The notes under the pieces were generated by a model that had not been told where the DNA came from, made no database searches, and saw only the letters and a program-made list of their open reading frames with translations. Shown here in pieces: positions 47,601 through 56,843 of a stretch of 64,000 nt of DNA. Each line of letters opens with the position of its first letter. The first letter of the stretch is position 1. The DNA comes from Exiguobacterium chiriqhucha RW-2 (GTDB taxonomy: Bacteria > Bacillota > Bacilli > Exiguobacteriales > Exiguobacteriaceae), in assembly GCF_000416965.1 (NCBI RefSeq), contig NZ_ATCL01000014.1, positions 248,001 through 312,000 of the forward strand. The letters run 5' to 3'. The translations under genes were made by a program, and so were the position numbers.

Positions 47601-49100
47601 TTAGTCTACTTTCAATTGTCCCATCATCCCGTTTTCTTCATGCTCCAGGATGTGGCAGTGATACATAAACGTCCCTGTCTCTCGAAACGTCATTTCAATG
47701 TTCACTTTCTCGCCCGGTGCGACGGCGACCGTATCTTTCCAGCCACGTTCGTTGTCAGGCGGAGGCTTGCCGTCCCGTTCAAGTATCCGGAATTGGACGC
47801 CATGGACGTGGAACGGGTGGGTCATCCCGCCCATCATGTCTTCTCGGTTATAAATTTCCCACACCTCGGTCGAGCCTTGCCGGACGTTAATGTCAATCCG
47901 GTCAGGGTCGAACTGTTTGCCGTCAATCGTAACCATATTGCCCATCCCGAACAACGTGAGCCGGCGATCGGCCTCGCTCGACTCGTTAGCGACAGGAGCT
48001 TCCGTAAAAGCTTCCGTCCAATCACCGTCTTGCTCGATGTGGTCGCGCGCCGTGAACGTCGTGAACGGAATCCCGTCAGCTTGAAGAGCGAGGTCGTCCC
48101 CGAGCGACAGATCTGAAAAGTCGATTAAAATATCGGCCCGTTCGCTAGGTGTGAGCGTCAACGTCTCAAGCGAAACCGGTCGATCGAGCAACCCGCCGTC
48201 AGTCGCGATTTGAGTGAACGCCTCCCCGTTCGATAGGGAGAAGTCGAGATTCCGGGCGTTAGAGCCGTTGACGAGACGGACGCGTAACGTGTTCGTCGTC
48301 ACGTCGAACGTTGTATTGATCGCTCCGTTCGCAATCAACGTATCACCGACCGTCCCATCGATGTTCATCTGGCGGTCGTAATCGAGTTGTCCGTCGGCTG
48401 TGAAGAGACGGTCTTGAACGATGAGCGGGATGTCATCGACACCGTATTCATTCGGCAACCCGGTCTCCGTTTGATCCGTCACGTACAAGAGTCCGGCCAA
48501 ACCAAGGTATACTTGTTCGGCCGTCGCGCCCATCGGATGCGGGTGGAACCAGAGCGTGCCCGGTTCTTGGTCGATGTCGAGACGAACTTGTCTTTGTTCG
48601 CCCGGGGCAATCGATTGATGGGGTCCGCCGTCTTCGGCTCCCGGGATGACGAGACCGTGCCAATGGAACGAGGTCGGTTCATCGAGCTGATTGATTGTAT
48701 TGATATAGACGGTCTTTCCAGCTGGCAATTCAATCATCGGTCCGAGCAAATTCCCGTTATAGCCAAGCGTCTCGGTACTGACACCTTGATTGAAGAACCG
48801 GTGCTCGCCACGTTCGATCCGCACCGTATAATAGAGCGCCTCGTCCGTGACACGGTCAGGTCGTAGCGGTTCCGGGATGGGGAGTCGTTGATTCGGTTCG
48901 TTCGACGCGGCGAGCTCGACGGTACCCTCACGTCCCATCCCGCCGTTGCCATGCATCATGCCACCATCGTTCCGATCTCCCATGAATGAACTGTTGCCCA
49001 TCATCCAGTTTCCAGGAGCAAACGTGAACAAAAGCAAGAACAATCCAATCACGATACTGACTATACCCATCCCGATGACCCATTTCATTACGCGGTTCAT
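47601..49100 (-). CDS. Multicopper oxidase
   Basis: 499 residues. N-terminal membrane anchor (WVIGMGIVSIVIGLFLLLF), Met/Gly-rich segment, then three cupredoxin domains with the four copper-binding motifs HWHGLV, WFHPHPMG, HPFHVHGVQF and MYHCHILEHEENGMM, so both type 1 and trinuclear sites are complete. Probably a CueO/CopA-like cuprous oxidase outside the membrane. Divergent from the copper ATPase, with a CsoR-like box between them. Confidence 0.92.
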   Translation of the reverse strand: MNRVMKWVIGMGIVSIVIGLFLLLFTFAPGNWMMGNSSFMGDRNDGGMMHGNGGMGREGTVELAASNEPNQRLPIPEPLRPDRVTDEALYYTVRIERGEHRFFNQGVSTETLGYNGNLLGPMIELPAGKTVYINTINQLDEPTSFHWHGLVIPGAEDGGPHQSIAPGEQRQVRLDIDQEPGTLWFHPHPMGATAEQVYLGLAGLLYVTDQTETGLPNEYGVDDIPLIVQDRLFTADGQLDYDRQMNIDGTVGDTLIANGAINTTFDVTTNTLRVRLVNGSNARNLDFSLSNGEAFTQIATDGGLLDRPVSLETLTLTPSERADILIDFSDLSLGDDLALQADGIPFTTFTARDHIEQDGDWTEAFTEAPVANESSEADRRLTLFGMGNMVTIDGKQFDPDRIDINVRQGSTEVWEIYNREDMMGGMTHPFHVHGVQFRILERDGKPPPDNERGWKDTVAVAPGEKVNIEMTFRETGTFMYHCHILEHEENGMMGQLKVD

Positions 49101-49190
49101 AAGGCATCATCCTTTCGTTTAAAAGCGAGAGCCTATTTAGTTATACCAACAAGTTATGAAATATTTGTTAAACGGAAAATAAGTTTTTAT

Positions 49191-49207
49191 ATACTATATA
49201 GGGGTAT
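49191..49207. promoter_or_regulatory. CsoR-like copper operator between the oxidase and the copper ATPase
   Basis: ATACTATATAGGGGTAT, a partial inverted repeat resembling CsoR boxes (ATACCC-N-GGGGTAT). It overlaps a plus-strand -10 TATACT at 49190-49195 (weak -35 GTTAAA, 17 nt). Confidence 0.45.
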
Positions 49208-49232
49208 ATGGTATACATAGGAGGTGGTCAAC

Positions 49233-51239
49233 GTGGAACATTCACACCACACGTCATCTCATCATGAACACGGGGAAGCGCATGACTCGCATGCCGGCGG
49301 ACATGAAGGGATGATTGAAGAGTATAAGCGTCGATTTTTCGTCTCGTTAGGGCTGACGATTCCGATTCTCATCTTGTCAGATATGATTCAAGAGTGGGCC
49401 GGTTTCGAACTCACGTTTCCTTATGAAAAGGAGACGCTATTCGTGTTGGCGACGATTGTGTACGTCTACGGAGGGTGGCCGTTTTTGAAAGGTAGCATCG
49501 ACGAATTGCGTCAACGAAATCCGGGGATGATGATGCTGATTGGACTTGCCATCAGCGTCGCGTACTTCTATAGTGTTGCCATCGTGTTCGGATATGGGCA
49601 TGGACATGACTTCTTTTGGGAGTTGGCGACGTTAATCGTCATCATGTTGCTCGGGCACTGGATTGAGATGCGCTCAATCATGGGTGCGTCGAACGCGTTG
49701 CAACAGCTCGTTCGTCTATTACCGAGCGTGGCACACCGCATCAACGGGAGTGACATCGAGGACGTTCCCGTCTCGGCGCTCGCTGTCGGGGATTTGATTC
49801 TCGTCAAACCGGGCGAGCAGATTCCTGTCGACGGGGAGCTGCTGAAAGGGCGGACGACGGTTGATGAGTCGATGTTGACCGGTGAATCGATGCCTGTCGA
49901 AAAAGAGACAGGGGATGTCGTCATCGCAGGATCAATCAACCAAGAAGGTAGCATGACGATTTCGACGACAAGCACGGGAGAGAGCACATACTTGGCGAAA
50001 GTCATCGACTTGGTCAAAGAAGCGCAGGAGTCCAAATCGAAAACGCAAAACCTAGCCAATCGGGCCGCCAAGCTCTTGTTTTATGTCGCCGTCGGATCGG
50101 GAGTGCTGACGTTCGTCATTTGGGTCGCCCTCGGATATCCGGTCAGTATGGCCGTCGAACGAATGGTCACCGTCATGGTCATCTCATGTCCGCACGCGCT
50201 CGGTCTCGCGTCTCCGCTCGTCGTGGCGGTCTCGACAGCCCTGTCGGCGAAACGTGGACTGTTGATTCGGAATCGGACCCAATTCGAAGAGGCGCGTCAT
50301 CTCGATGCAGTCATTTTCGATAAGACGGGAACGTTGACGCAAGGCGATTTCGGGGTGACGGACATTGAGGCCGCATCTGCTCATACAGAAGAGGAAGTGT
50401 TACGTCTGGCCGCCGCGGTCGAGACGGCCTCGCAGCATCCGCTCGCACGAGGTATTCTTCGGGAAGCGGAAACACGCAAGTTGACGTTGCCTGAAGTCGT
50501 CGATTTCGCTTCGATCACGGGTGTTGGATTAGAAGGACAGGTAGAGGGAGGTCACGTTCAAGTCGTCAGCCCCCGCTATATTCGGGAGCATGAGCTCTCA
50601 ATTGACGAAATGGCGTTCGACCGATTATCGGCCGCCGGGAAGACCGTCGTCTTCACGATTCGAGACGGGGAGTTGGTCGGTATGATCGCCTTGGCGGACA
50701 TGGTTCGCGATGAAGCGAAAGAGACGGTCCGAGCGTTGAAAGACCGGGGCGTCCGCTCGATCATGCTCACCGGGGACAACCGGAAAGTCGCCGACTGGGT
50801 CGCGTCACAACTTCACATCGAGGAAGTGTACGCCGAAGTGTTGCCGGATGATAAATCACGGCAAGTGCAAACCGTCCAAGCCGATGGCAGCAAAGTGGCG
50901 ATGGTCGGGGACGGCATCAATGATGCACCGGCTTTGGCCCAAGCGGACGTCGGCATTGCCATCGGTAGCGGCACCGACGTCGCCGTCGAGACGGCTGATA
51001 TCGTCCTCGTCCGGAGCAACCCGAAAGACGTGCTGTCGATTCTCGACTTGTCTCGCAACACATACAACAAGATGATTCAGAATCTGTGGTGGGCCGCCGG
51101 CTATAACATCGTCGCCATCCCGCTCGCGGCCGGCGTGTTGGCCCCAATCGGTATCATCTTGTCACCGGCCGTCGGCGCCGTGCTCATGAGTCTCAGTACC
51201 GTCATCGTCGCCTTGAACGCGCGGACGCTCAAGCTTTAA
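49233..51239 (+). CDS. copB: CopB-type copper-translocating P-type ATPase
   Basis: 668 residues from GTG behind TAGGAGG. His-rich N-terminus (HSHHTSSHHEHGEAHDSHAGG) in place of a CxxC domain. Membrane motif CPH at 319-321, not CPC, typical of the P1B-3/CopB group. Phosphorylation site D363 in DKTGTLTQG, TGES actuator loop, HP in SQHPLA, and hinge GDGINDAPALAQADVGIAIGSG quoted in parts as GDGINDAPA. Exports copper or silver from the cytosol. No CopZ chaperone or CopA ATPase is nearby. Confidence 0.93.
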   Translation: MEHSHHTSSHHEHGEAHDSHAGGHEGMIEEYKRRFFVSLGLTIPILILSDMIQEWAGFELTFPYEKETLFVLATIVYVYGGWPFLKGSIDELRQRNPGMMMLIGLAISVAYFYSVAIVFGYGHGHDFFWELATLIVIMLLGHWIEMRSIMGASNALQQLVRLLPSVAHRINGSDIEDVPVSALAVGDLILVKPGEQIPVDGELLKGRTTVDESMLTGESMPVEKETGDVVIAGSINQEGSMTISTTSTGESTYLAKVIDLVKEAQESKSKTQNLANRAAKLLFYVAVGSGVLTFVIWVALGYPVSMAVERMVTVMVISCPHALGLASPLVVAVSTALSAKRGLLIRNRTQFEEARHLDAVIFDKTGTLTQGDFGVTDIEAASAHTEEEVLRLAAAVETASQHPLARGILREAETRKLTLPEVVDFASITGVGLEGQVEGGHVQVVSPRYIREHELSIDEMAFDRLSAAGKTVVFTIRDGELVGMIALADMVRDEAKETVRALKDRGVRSIMLTGDNRKVADWVASQLHIEEVYAEVLPDDKSRQVQTVQADGSKVAMVGDGINDAPALAQADVGIAIGSGTDVAVETADIVLVRSNPKDVLSILDLSRNTYNKMIQNLWWAAGYNIVAIPLAAGVLAPIGIILSPAVGAVLMSLSTVIVALNARTLKL

Positions 51240-51298
51240 CAATTCTTTCATCTTTGGTCTCTATAATGAGGAGGATGCTAAAGATGGAGGGAACTATT

Positions 51299-52255
51299 AT
51301 GAAACGAAAGCTATTCGTACCGATGTTTTTGACGACTGTATTTCTTGCCTCGTGTGGGGGTGCGACACCAGCGAGCGAGTCGACGGAACCGGTCACGGAA
51401 GAAAAAGAGGCGTCGACGGAACAGGTGCCGGACCGCTGGACAGCGACAAAAACAGGCATCGTGGTCTCCCATATCCACGGTGCCGGCTTTTGGCCAGACG
51501 GGCGTCCGGTCATCGCGACGCATACAGGACTGATGGAATTCAGGGAAGACGGCTGGTACGAATTGTCGTCGAACCGACACGACTATATGGGCTTCGAGCT
51601 CGTCGCAGACGGATTCTATGCGAGCGGTCACCCGGCACAGGATTCGCCGTATAAAAATCCGCTCGGTGTCGTCCGCGGGACCGATAAAGGTGAGACGCTC
51701 GAGATTCGTTCGCTAGAGGGCGAGGCCGATTTTCACTACATGAGTGCGGGCTTTGAATCCGAGAGCCTTTACGTGTATTTAGAAACGGCGACAAGTGAAC
51801 TCGAACCAGGTTTTTATCGGTCGCTCGACGGTGGTACGTCGTTTGAGCCGATGAAGATGGATGGGATCGAAGGTCGAGGCATCGCCGGCATCACAGCCGA
51901 TGCGAGCGAACCGAAACGCGTCTTCGTCTATGGCCCGGACGGCATCCTCGTCTCAGACGACGGGGGAGACACGTTCGAGGCGTTCAACAATCAAGGAAAT
52001 ATCGTCACGATGGCCGCAGCAAAGGGGCAACTGGCGTATATCGCTAAAACAGGTACCTCGTTCGATCTTGTGGTCTCGGATTTGACCGACGAGACGGAGA
52101 CGACCGTTGAGCTGCCCTCGCTGAACGCGGACAGCGTCCCGATCGAACTGGTCAGCCAAAACGGGCGATTTTTGCTAGCGACATCGGATAACAGTGTGTA
52201 CGTCTTTGAAGACGAGGAATGGACGCAACTGTTGCAAGCAGGGAAAGTGAAATGA
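51299..52255 (+). CDS. F510_1955-family lipoprotein with Asp-box repeats
   Basis: 318 residues from MKRKLFVPMF behind GGAGGG. Lipobox FLASCG, then a beta-propeller-like protein with Asp boxes SLDGGTSFE and SDDGGDTFE, as in sialidase and photosystem assembly-type propellers. Named glycosyl hydrolase in databases without evidence for such activity. The HIHGAGF stretch may bind metal. Found next to copper genes in several Bacilli, from memory. TATAAT at 51264 may give it its own promoter. Confidence 0.7.
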   Translation: MKRKLFVPMFLTTVFLASCGGATPASESTEPVTEEKEASTEQVPDRWTATKTGIVVSHIHGAGFWPDGRPVIATHTGLMEFREDGWYELSSNRHDYMGFELVADGFYASGHPAQDSPYKNPLGVVRGTDKGETLEIRSLEGEADFHYMSAGFESESLYVYLETATSELEPGFYRSLDGGTSFEPMKMDGIEGRGIAGITADASEPKRVFVYGPDGILVSDDGGDTFEAFNNQGNIVTMAAAKGQLAYIAKTGTSFDLVVSDLTDETETTVELPSLNADSVPIELVSQNGRFLLATSDNSVYVFEDEEWTQLLQAGKVK

Positions 52256-52258
52256 AAA

Positions 52259-52293
52259 AATCCGGCGCCTGAGCTCAGGTGCCGGATTTTTTT
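52259..52293. terminator. Bidirectional terminator
   Basis: AATCCGGCgCCTGA GC TCAGGtGCCGGATT with seven T; convergent with the kinase gene. Confidence 0.9.
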
Positions 52294-53686
52294 AGTGGGG
52301 CGGAAGAGTGATGGTGAACATCGTCCCAGATGAATCAGAGGCGACGGTCAACGTACCATCATGCAACCGGATGATTTGATGGGCGATGGCAAGCCCGAGT
52401 CCACTGCCACCCGTACGACGGGAACGTGATTTTTCGACCCGGTACAGGCGATCGAAGATGTGAGGCAGATCTTCTTGAGGGATACCTTTCCCGTCGTCTT
52501 GAATCGTGAAGTGAAGTGCTTCATCCGTAAGTTGCATATCGAATCGGACGTGGCGTGCCTCGCTATGTTGAATCGCGTTGTGGGCGATGGAGCGGAACAC
52601 TTGTAAGATGCGATGTCGATCTAACTGTAAGACGACGTCCTTGGAGGAGCAATCGGTGCTACTAGCAAACGCGATCGGTGTCACTCGGAACATCGTGGTG
52701 AGCACGCGTTGCAAATCGTCGCAGAGCGCATCGACGGCCACGGGTTCGCGATGCAACGTGAACGTGTTCTCGTCCAACTGGGCGAGCTGGAACGCGTTCT
52801 CGACGAGCTCGGTCAACGCTTGGCTCTCTTCGAGAATCGTCTGAATCGACTGTTCTTTTAACGACTCTGGCGTCTGCGGTTTGGATGCGATTTCGGCATA
52901 TCCTTGCAGATACGTGAGCGGCGTTTTAATCTCGTGGGCGAGGTCCGACAAGAACTGATTTCGTTCTTTCCGGAGACGATCCAGTTCAAGCGACATCACT
53001 TCAATTGAACGGGCCAACTCGCCGATCTCATCTTCTCGAGACGTCGGCAGGGTCAACGTTTCGGGATTCGTCAAGACATCCTCGGTCGCTCGGCGCAACA
53101 GCTGAATCGGGTTTGAAATCAACCGGCTCAGCAAGACGAACGTCATGATGGTGATGACGAGGGCGATGCCGGTGATATAAAGAAACCGGAGTTGGAGCCG
53201 ATGGCTGATGCCATGAATAATCTCGGTCGGTAGAAACATATACACATACCCGTAACGGGTGTCATTTTCCATCGCATCAATCGGGGTCCGTACTGCGAGA
53301 TACGGTTCGTTCTCCCAATCGTCTTCGAGGATGGTCGTCACATCGGCATCCCCTCGGTCCGCTTCCGTTTGGACGAGCACCGAGAGCGGGTCGGGGAAGC
53401 GGTTGGATGTCTGTAGAATCGAGTGGTCGGGAGCGGTGATGGCGACTTTCGTATCGGTCTCGCTCTCCATCGTCGCGACGTGGCCAATCGTCTCTTCATC
53501 AAAACTCATCGCCAGTACGCTCGCATGGCTTTCCGCTCTCGATTCGAGCCGGTCGATTTCTTCGACAACACGTTCACCGAGGAGCGTATGGTAGAGCAAT
53601 AAGAACAAGACACCTTCAATCAATAACGTCGTCAATAAAAAAATCAGACTGATTCGGAACGGGAGGCTATTGCGTCGGAATGTCAT
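52292..53686 (-). CDS. Sensor histidine kinase of a two-component system
   Basis: 464 residues from MTFRRNSLPFRI (ATGA overlap with the response-regulator stop). Two membrane helices (about 10-32 and 165-187) around an extracytoplasmic sensor of about 130 residues, HAMP (RLISNPIQLLRRA...), HisKA with LAHEIKTPLTYLQGYAEIA, HATPase with AHNAIQHSE, DDGKGIP, GGSGLGLAIAHQI. Place in the copper island suggests metal or envelope stress sensing; no metal-binding motif is obvious in the sensor. Confidence 0.88.
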   Translation of the reverse strand: MTFRRNSLPFRISLIFLLTTLLIEGVLFLLLYHTLLGERVVEEIDRLESRAESHASVLAMSFDEETIGHVATMESETDTKVAITAPDHSILQTSNRFPDPLSVLVQTEADRGDADVTTILEDDWENEPYLAVRTPIDAMENDTRYGYVYMFLPTEIIHGISHRLQLRFLYITGIALVITIMTFVLLSRLISNPIQLLRRATEDVLTNPETLTLPTSREDEIGELARSIEVMSLELDRLRKERNQFLSDLAHEIKTPLTYLQGYAEIASKPQTPESLKEQSIQTILEESQALTELVENAFQLAQLDENTFTLHREPVAVDALCDDLQRVLTTMFRVTPIAFASSTDCSSKDVVLQLDRHRILQVFRSIAHNAIQHSEARHVRFDMQLTDEALHFTIQDDGKGIPQEDLPHIFDRLYRVEKSRSRRTGGSGLGLAIAHQIIRLHDGTLTVASDSSGTMFTITLPPH

Positions 53687-54360
53687 GAGTCCGACCGCTC
53701 CTCGGTCCAGCGATAGCCGCGACCCCACACCGTCTTCAAATAATCGTCAATCGGGAAGCCGGCCTCACCGAGTTTGTCGCGAATCATGCGGATATGGGCA
53801 TCGACCGTGCGCGGGTCCGACTCGGACGAGTAGGGCCACACCAAGTCGTATAAATCCATCCGGTTGTATAGCCGGTTCGGATGTTGCAAGAACAGTTTCA
53901 AGATGGCCGTCGCTTTCGGCGTCATGACGACTTCTTGTTCTCGATAGAGGATCCGTCCGCTCGCTTCCTCATAGCGCAGCTGTCCGTAGTTCACATTGGT
54001 GACACGGCTCCGTCGCAACACCGCACGAATCCGGGCCAGGAGCACATTTCCTTCGAACGGCTTCGTGACATAATCGTCGGCACCTGCGTCTAACCCACGG
54101 ATTGTGGTCTCACTGTCCGAGCGGGCCGTCAACAAGACGACGGGCAGTTCGGCATCGAGCGCCTTGATTTGGCGGCACAACGTGATCCCATCGACGCCGG
54201 GCATCATGATGTCGAGCATCACCAAGTCCGGACGTTCGGAAATCCGTTCCATCGCTTCTCGTCCGTCAGCGGCCTCGATACAGGTGTAGCCGTCGCCTTC
54301 TAAGAATAAGCGGAGCAACCGTCTCATTTTCATTTCGTCATCGACAATCAAAATTTTCAT
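53683..54360 (-). CDS. OmpR-family response regulator
   Basis: 225 residues. Receiver with D8-D9, phospho-acceptor in LVMLDIMMPG, T in LLTARS, K in VTKPF. Winged-helix DNA-binding domain ends with DPRTVDAHIRMIRDKLG and TVWGRGYRW. Operon with the kinase; RBS AGGAGG. Confidence 0.92.
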   Translation of the reverse strand: MKILIVDDEMKMRRLLRLFLEGDGYTCIEAADGREAMERISERPDLVMLDIMMPGVDGITLCRQIKALDAELPVVLLTARSDSETTIRGLDAGADDYVTKPFEGNVLLARIRAVLRRSRVTNVNYGQLRYEEASGRILYREQEVVMTPKATAILKLFLQHPNRLYNRMDLYDLVWPYSSESDPRTVDAHIRMIRDKLGEAGFPIDDYLKTVWGRGYRWTEERSDS

Positions 54361-54436
54361 ATGTGGTCCTCCTATGATTCTGAGCCGTCTCGTCTACGTA
54401 ACGGTTTCGAGAGAAGGGGAACGTTCTCCTTGTCCC

Positions 54437-55891
54437 TCAGGGCAGTTCGGGCGATTGAAGAAAGCGTCGGACGAGTGCGGGTTCGTCGAACGGCACGGCC
54501 GCGTCTCCGATGCGCTCGACGCGGTCATGCCCTTTCCCGAATAAGACACCACAGTCGTAGTCGTCCATCCGTTCGCAGAAGAACCGGATGGCTGCTTCGC
54601 GTTCGTCGAAACGTGCAAACTCGACAGATTGTCCCGTCGCCAAATCGTCAAGGATTTGTTGCGGATCTTCGTGACGTGGGTCATGGACCGTCAAAATCAT
54701 ATCCGCGCCTGAAGCAACGACGACCTCTGTCATGATGTTTCGCTTCATTCGGTCACGTTCGCCGGCAGCACTGAGCAGCACGAGTACACGAGGGTAGCGG
54801 GCCGTCAATGCCGTCACGACTTGTTTGATGGCGTCCGGCGTATGTCCATAGTCGATATAGACCGATTGTTCGATTCCGGTCACTCGTTCGAGGCGTCCGC
54901 TCGGCAACGTCAACTTCTTAACATGAGGAAGGACCTCTGCCAACGGAACCCCGGTTTGCAGGACGATGCTGATGGCGCACAACGTGTTATCGAGGTTATA
55001 GGCCTCATAGAATGGGAGGGGAGATTGGACCGCTTCGTCACCCAATTCGAGCATGAACTGCTCGTCTTTTCGATGCCCGACCAAGTCCGCGGCAGTCGAC
55101 TGACGGCTGAACAAAAACGAGTTGGCGGCGGACGGTGCCATCGACAGCATGAGCGTGTGATGCGGATCATCTTCATTGACGATCCCACATCCAGACTCCG
55201 TCAACTGTGTAAACAACTGGGCTTTCGTGTAGGCGTACGTCTCCATCGTGCCATGATAGTCCAAGTGGTCGTGGGACAGGTTGAGGAATGAAGTCGTCTC
55301 GAACTCCAAGCCGGCAATCCGTGCCTCCGCGATGGCTTGGGATGAGACTTCCATCATACAATCGGTGACACCGGCCTCGACCATGGCATGAAGGTGGCGA
55401 TTGATGGTCAACGGGTCAGGCGTCGTGTTCGGTGTCTCAAACGTCTTCCCGGCGTATGTGATGCCGAGTGTGCCGATGAGTCCGGCTGACATGCCGACGT
55501 GATCAAACAATTGATGGGCGAGCGCGGTCGTCGTCGTTTTTCCGTTCGTCCCGGTGACGCCATGCAGACGAAGTCGCGTCGATGGATGATCATAAAACGC
55601 ATTGGCGAGTTCGGCCAAAGCCGCCTTCGTGTCTTTGCAGTAGATGACAGGTACTCGGGCCTCGATTGGACGTTCGGCGACGATGGCGACCGCCCCGTTA
55701 TGAATCGCCTCGTTCACGTAGTCATGGCCATCATGGCGATAGCCCGAGATACAGACGAATACAAAATTTTGTTTAATATTTTTTGAAGAGAAGGAAATGC
55801 CCTCAATCATCGTTTCGGCAGGATTGTCTAAATATGTCCATGTCACGAGCTGTTTCAGCTCTGTCAACAGGTCTTGCAAGGTTTTCAACAC
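54437..55891 (-). CDS. murE: UDP-N-acetylmuramyl-tripeptide synthetase (MurE-like)
   Basis: 484 residues from GTG (V-L-K-T-L), since AAAGGAGA is 8 nt before it. Mur ligase with GVTGTNGKTTTTALA P-loop, LSHDHLDYHGTMETYAYTKAQLF containing the carbamylated Lys, and SGRLERV. The amino-acid-selecting motif is HDPRHEDP where meso-DAP enzymes have DNPR and lysine enzymes DNPA/DDP, and GKGHD replaces GKGHE. This fits a lysine-type wall or an altered substrate. It stands away from any dcw cluster, as murE does in several lysine-type Bacilli. Confidence 0.82.
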   Translation of the reverse strand: MLKTLQDLLTELKQLVTWTYLDNPAETMIEGISFSSKNIKQNFVFVCISGYRHDGHDYVNEAIHNGAVAIVAERPIEARVPVIYCKDTKAALAELANAFYDHPSTRLRLHGVTGTNGKTTTTALAHQLFDHVGMSAGLIGTLGITYAGKTFETPNTTPDPLTINRHLHAMVEAGVTDCMMEVSSQAIAEARIAGLEFETTSFLNLSHDHLDYHGTMETYAYTKAQLFTQLTESGCGIVNEDDPHHTLMLSMAPSAANSFLFSRQSTAADLVGHRKDEQFMLELGDEAVQSPLPFYEAYNLDNTLCAISIVLQTGVPLAEVLPHVKKLTLPSGRLERVTGIEQSVYIDYGHTPDAIKQVVTALTARYPRVLVLLSAAGERDRMKRNIMTEVVVASGADMILTVHDPRHEDPQQILDDLATGQSVEFARFDEREAAIRFFCERMDDYDCGVLFGKGHDRVERIGDAAVPFDEPALVRRFLQSPELP

Positions 55892-56063
55892 TTCGAATTT
55901 CTCCTTTATCGGCAAAGTCCATTTTGACAGTATAGCCCTCGTTTGTGAAAAAGAAGTGAAATGAGAAAGAGGCGCATGTCGCGAGCGATTCTTCGATGTT
56001 TCAACGAATTTGGTTTAGGCAATCAATGGTTTAGACAGACCATCTGAAAAGGAGGAGTAGACG

Positions 56064-56561
56064 ATGAAACCTTACGCAAAATTTGGAGTGATGATTCTCG
56101 TTTCGACATTCCTCATGTACTGGCTCATGTATTTGAACGTGTTCCAATTCGACCACGTCTTCTTCAGTCAGACACGTCTATACATGGCGCTCATCATGGG
56201 ATCGGTCATGGCGTTCGTCATGTTGCTGTTCATGTGGGGCATGTACAAAAACAAGAAGTTGAACGCCGTCATCTTAGGTGTGAGCGCGCTCGTGTTCGGG
56301 CTCTCGCTATGGCTCGTCCGGAGCCAGACGACGGTCGATGACGTCAGTTGGATGAAGGCGATGATCCCGCACCATTCGATCGCCATCTTGACGAGCGAGC
56401 GGGCCGAGATCGAGGATCCGCGCGTGAAACAGTTGTCGGAAGACATCATTGAAGCACAGCGGCGTGAAATTGAAGAGATGAAGCGGTTGATTGAAGAGTT
56501 AGAAAAAGAAGAAGAGGAAGCAGCAAAAGAAGCTAAATCGACAACAACAGCGACCGAGTGA
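56064..56561 (+). CDS. DUF305 membrane protein
   Basis: 165 residues. Three membrane segments (about 7-27, 38-58, 66-86), then a DUF305 module: WMKAMIPHHSIAILTSERAEIE with the conserved HH, followed by the helix RVKQLSEDIIEAQRREIEEMKRLI and a Glu/Lys-rich tail. DUF305 proteins cluster with copper resistance and are thought to bind copper through the paired His. RBS AAAGGAGGAG. Divergent from murE. Confidence 0.82.
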   Translation: MKPYAKFGVMILVSTFLMYWLMYLNVFQFDHVFFSQTRLYMALIMGSVMAFVMLLFMWGMYKNKKLNAVILGVSALVFGLSLWLVRSQTTVDDVSWMKAMIPHHSIAILTSERAEIEDPRVKQLSEDIIEAQRREIEEMKRLIEELEKEEEEAAKEAKSTTTATE

Positions 56562-56576
56562 TACGGTCGCTGTTGT
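56544..56576. terminator. Hairpin between the DUF305 gene and the next minus-strand gene
   Basis: 13-bp perfect arms ACAACAGCGACCG / CGGTCGCTGTTGT but almost no T-run on either strand; a convergent-gene hairpin, termination efficiency unclear. Confidence 0.55.
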
Positions 56577-56779
56577 CATATGTCGGGATGAAGTTGGGCC
56601 TCAATCAATGCGACGGCGATTGTCAGCGCCTGGATGCGCCGGTTGGCGAGTGTCAGTTGTGACTTGTAGCGCTCAGGGGAGTCTTTCGCCTCGAGCGTCG
56701 TCACCGTCTCTTGCAGCTTGTGGAGAATCGAATCGATTTGACGTTTCGCTTCCGTCAGTTCTGTCGTTGAATAATCCAT
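56576..56779 (-). CDS. Small helical protein, hypothetical
   Basis: 67 residues from MDYSTTELTEAKRQ, where TAGGAGGACAT precedes the ATG. Heptad-like pattern throughout (IDSILHKLQETVTTLEAK, ANRRIQALTIAVALIEAQL) predicts a helical hairpin or coiled coil. No membrane segment. Not recognised. Confidence 0.55.
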   Translation of the reverse strand: MDYSTTELTEAKRQIDSILHKLQETVTTLEAKDSPERYKSQLTLANRRIQALTIAVALIEAQLHPDI

Positions 56780-56813
56780 ATGTCCTCCTAAAGGCTTTCC
56801 TCCAGTATACATG

Positions 56814-56843
56814 AAGAAAAAACCGAGGCGTGTACCCCGGTTT
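56814..56843 (-). terminator. Terminator of the small membrane protein gene
   Basis: Minus strand AAACCGGGG...CTCGGTTTTTTC; the stop codon is in the stem. Near-copy of 46914-46940. Confidence 0.8.
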
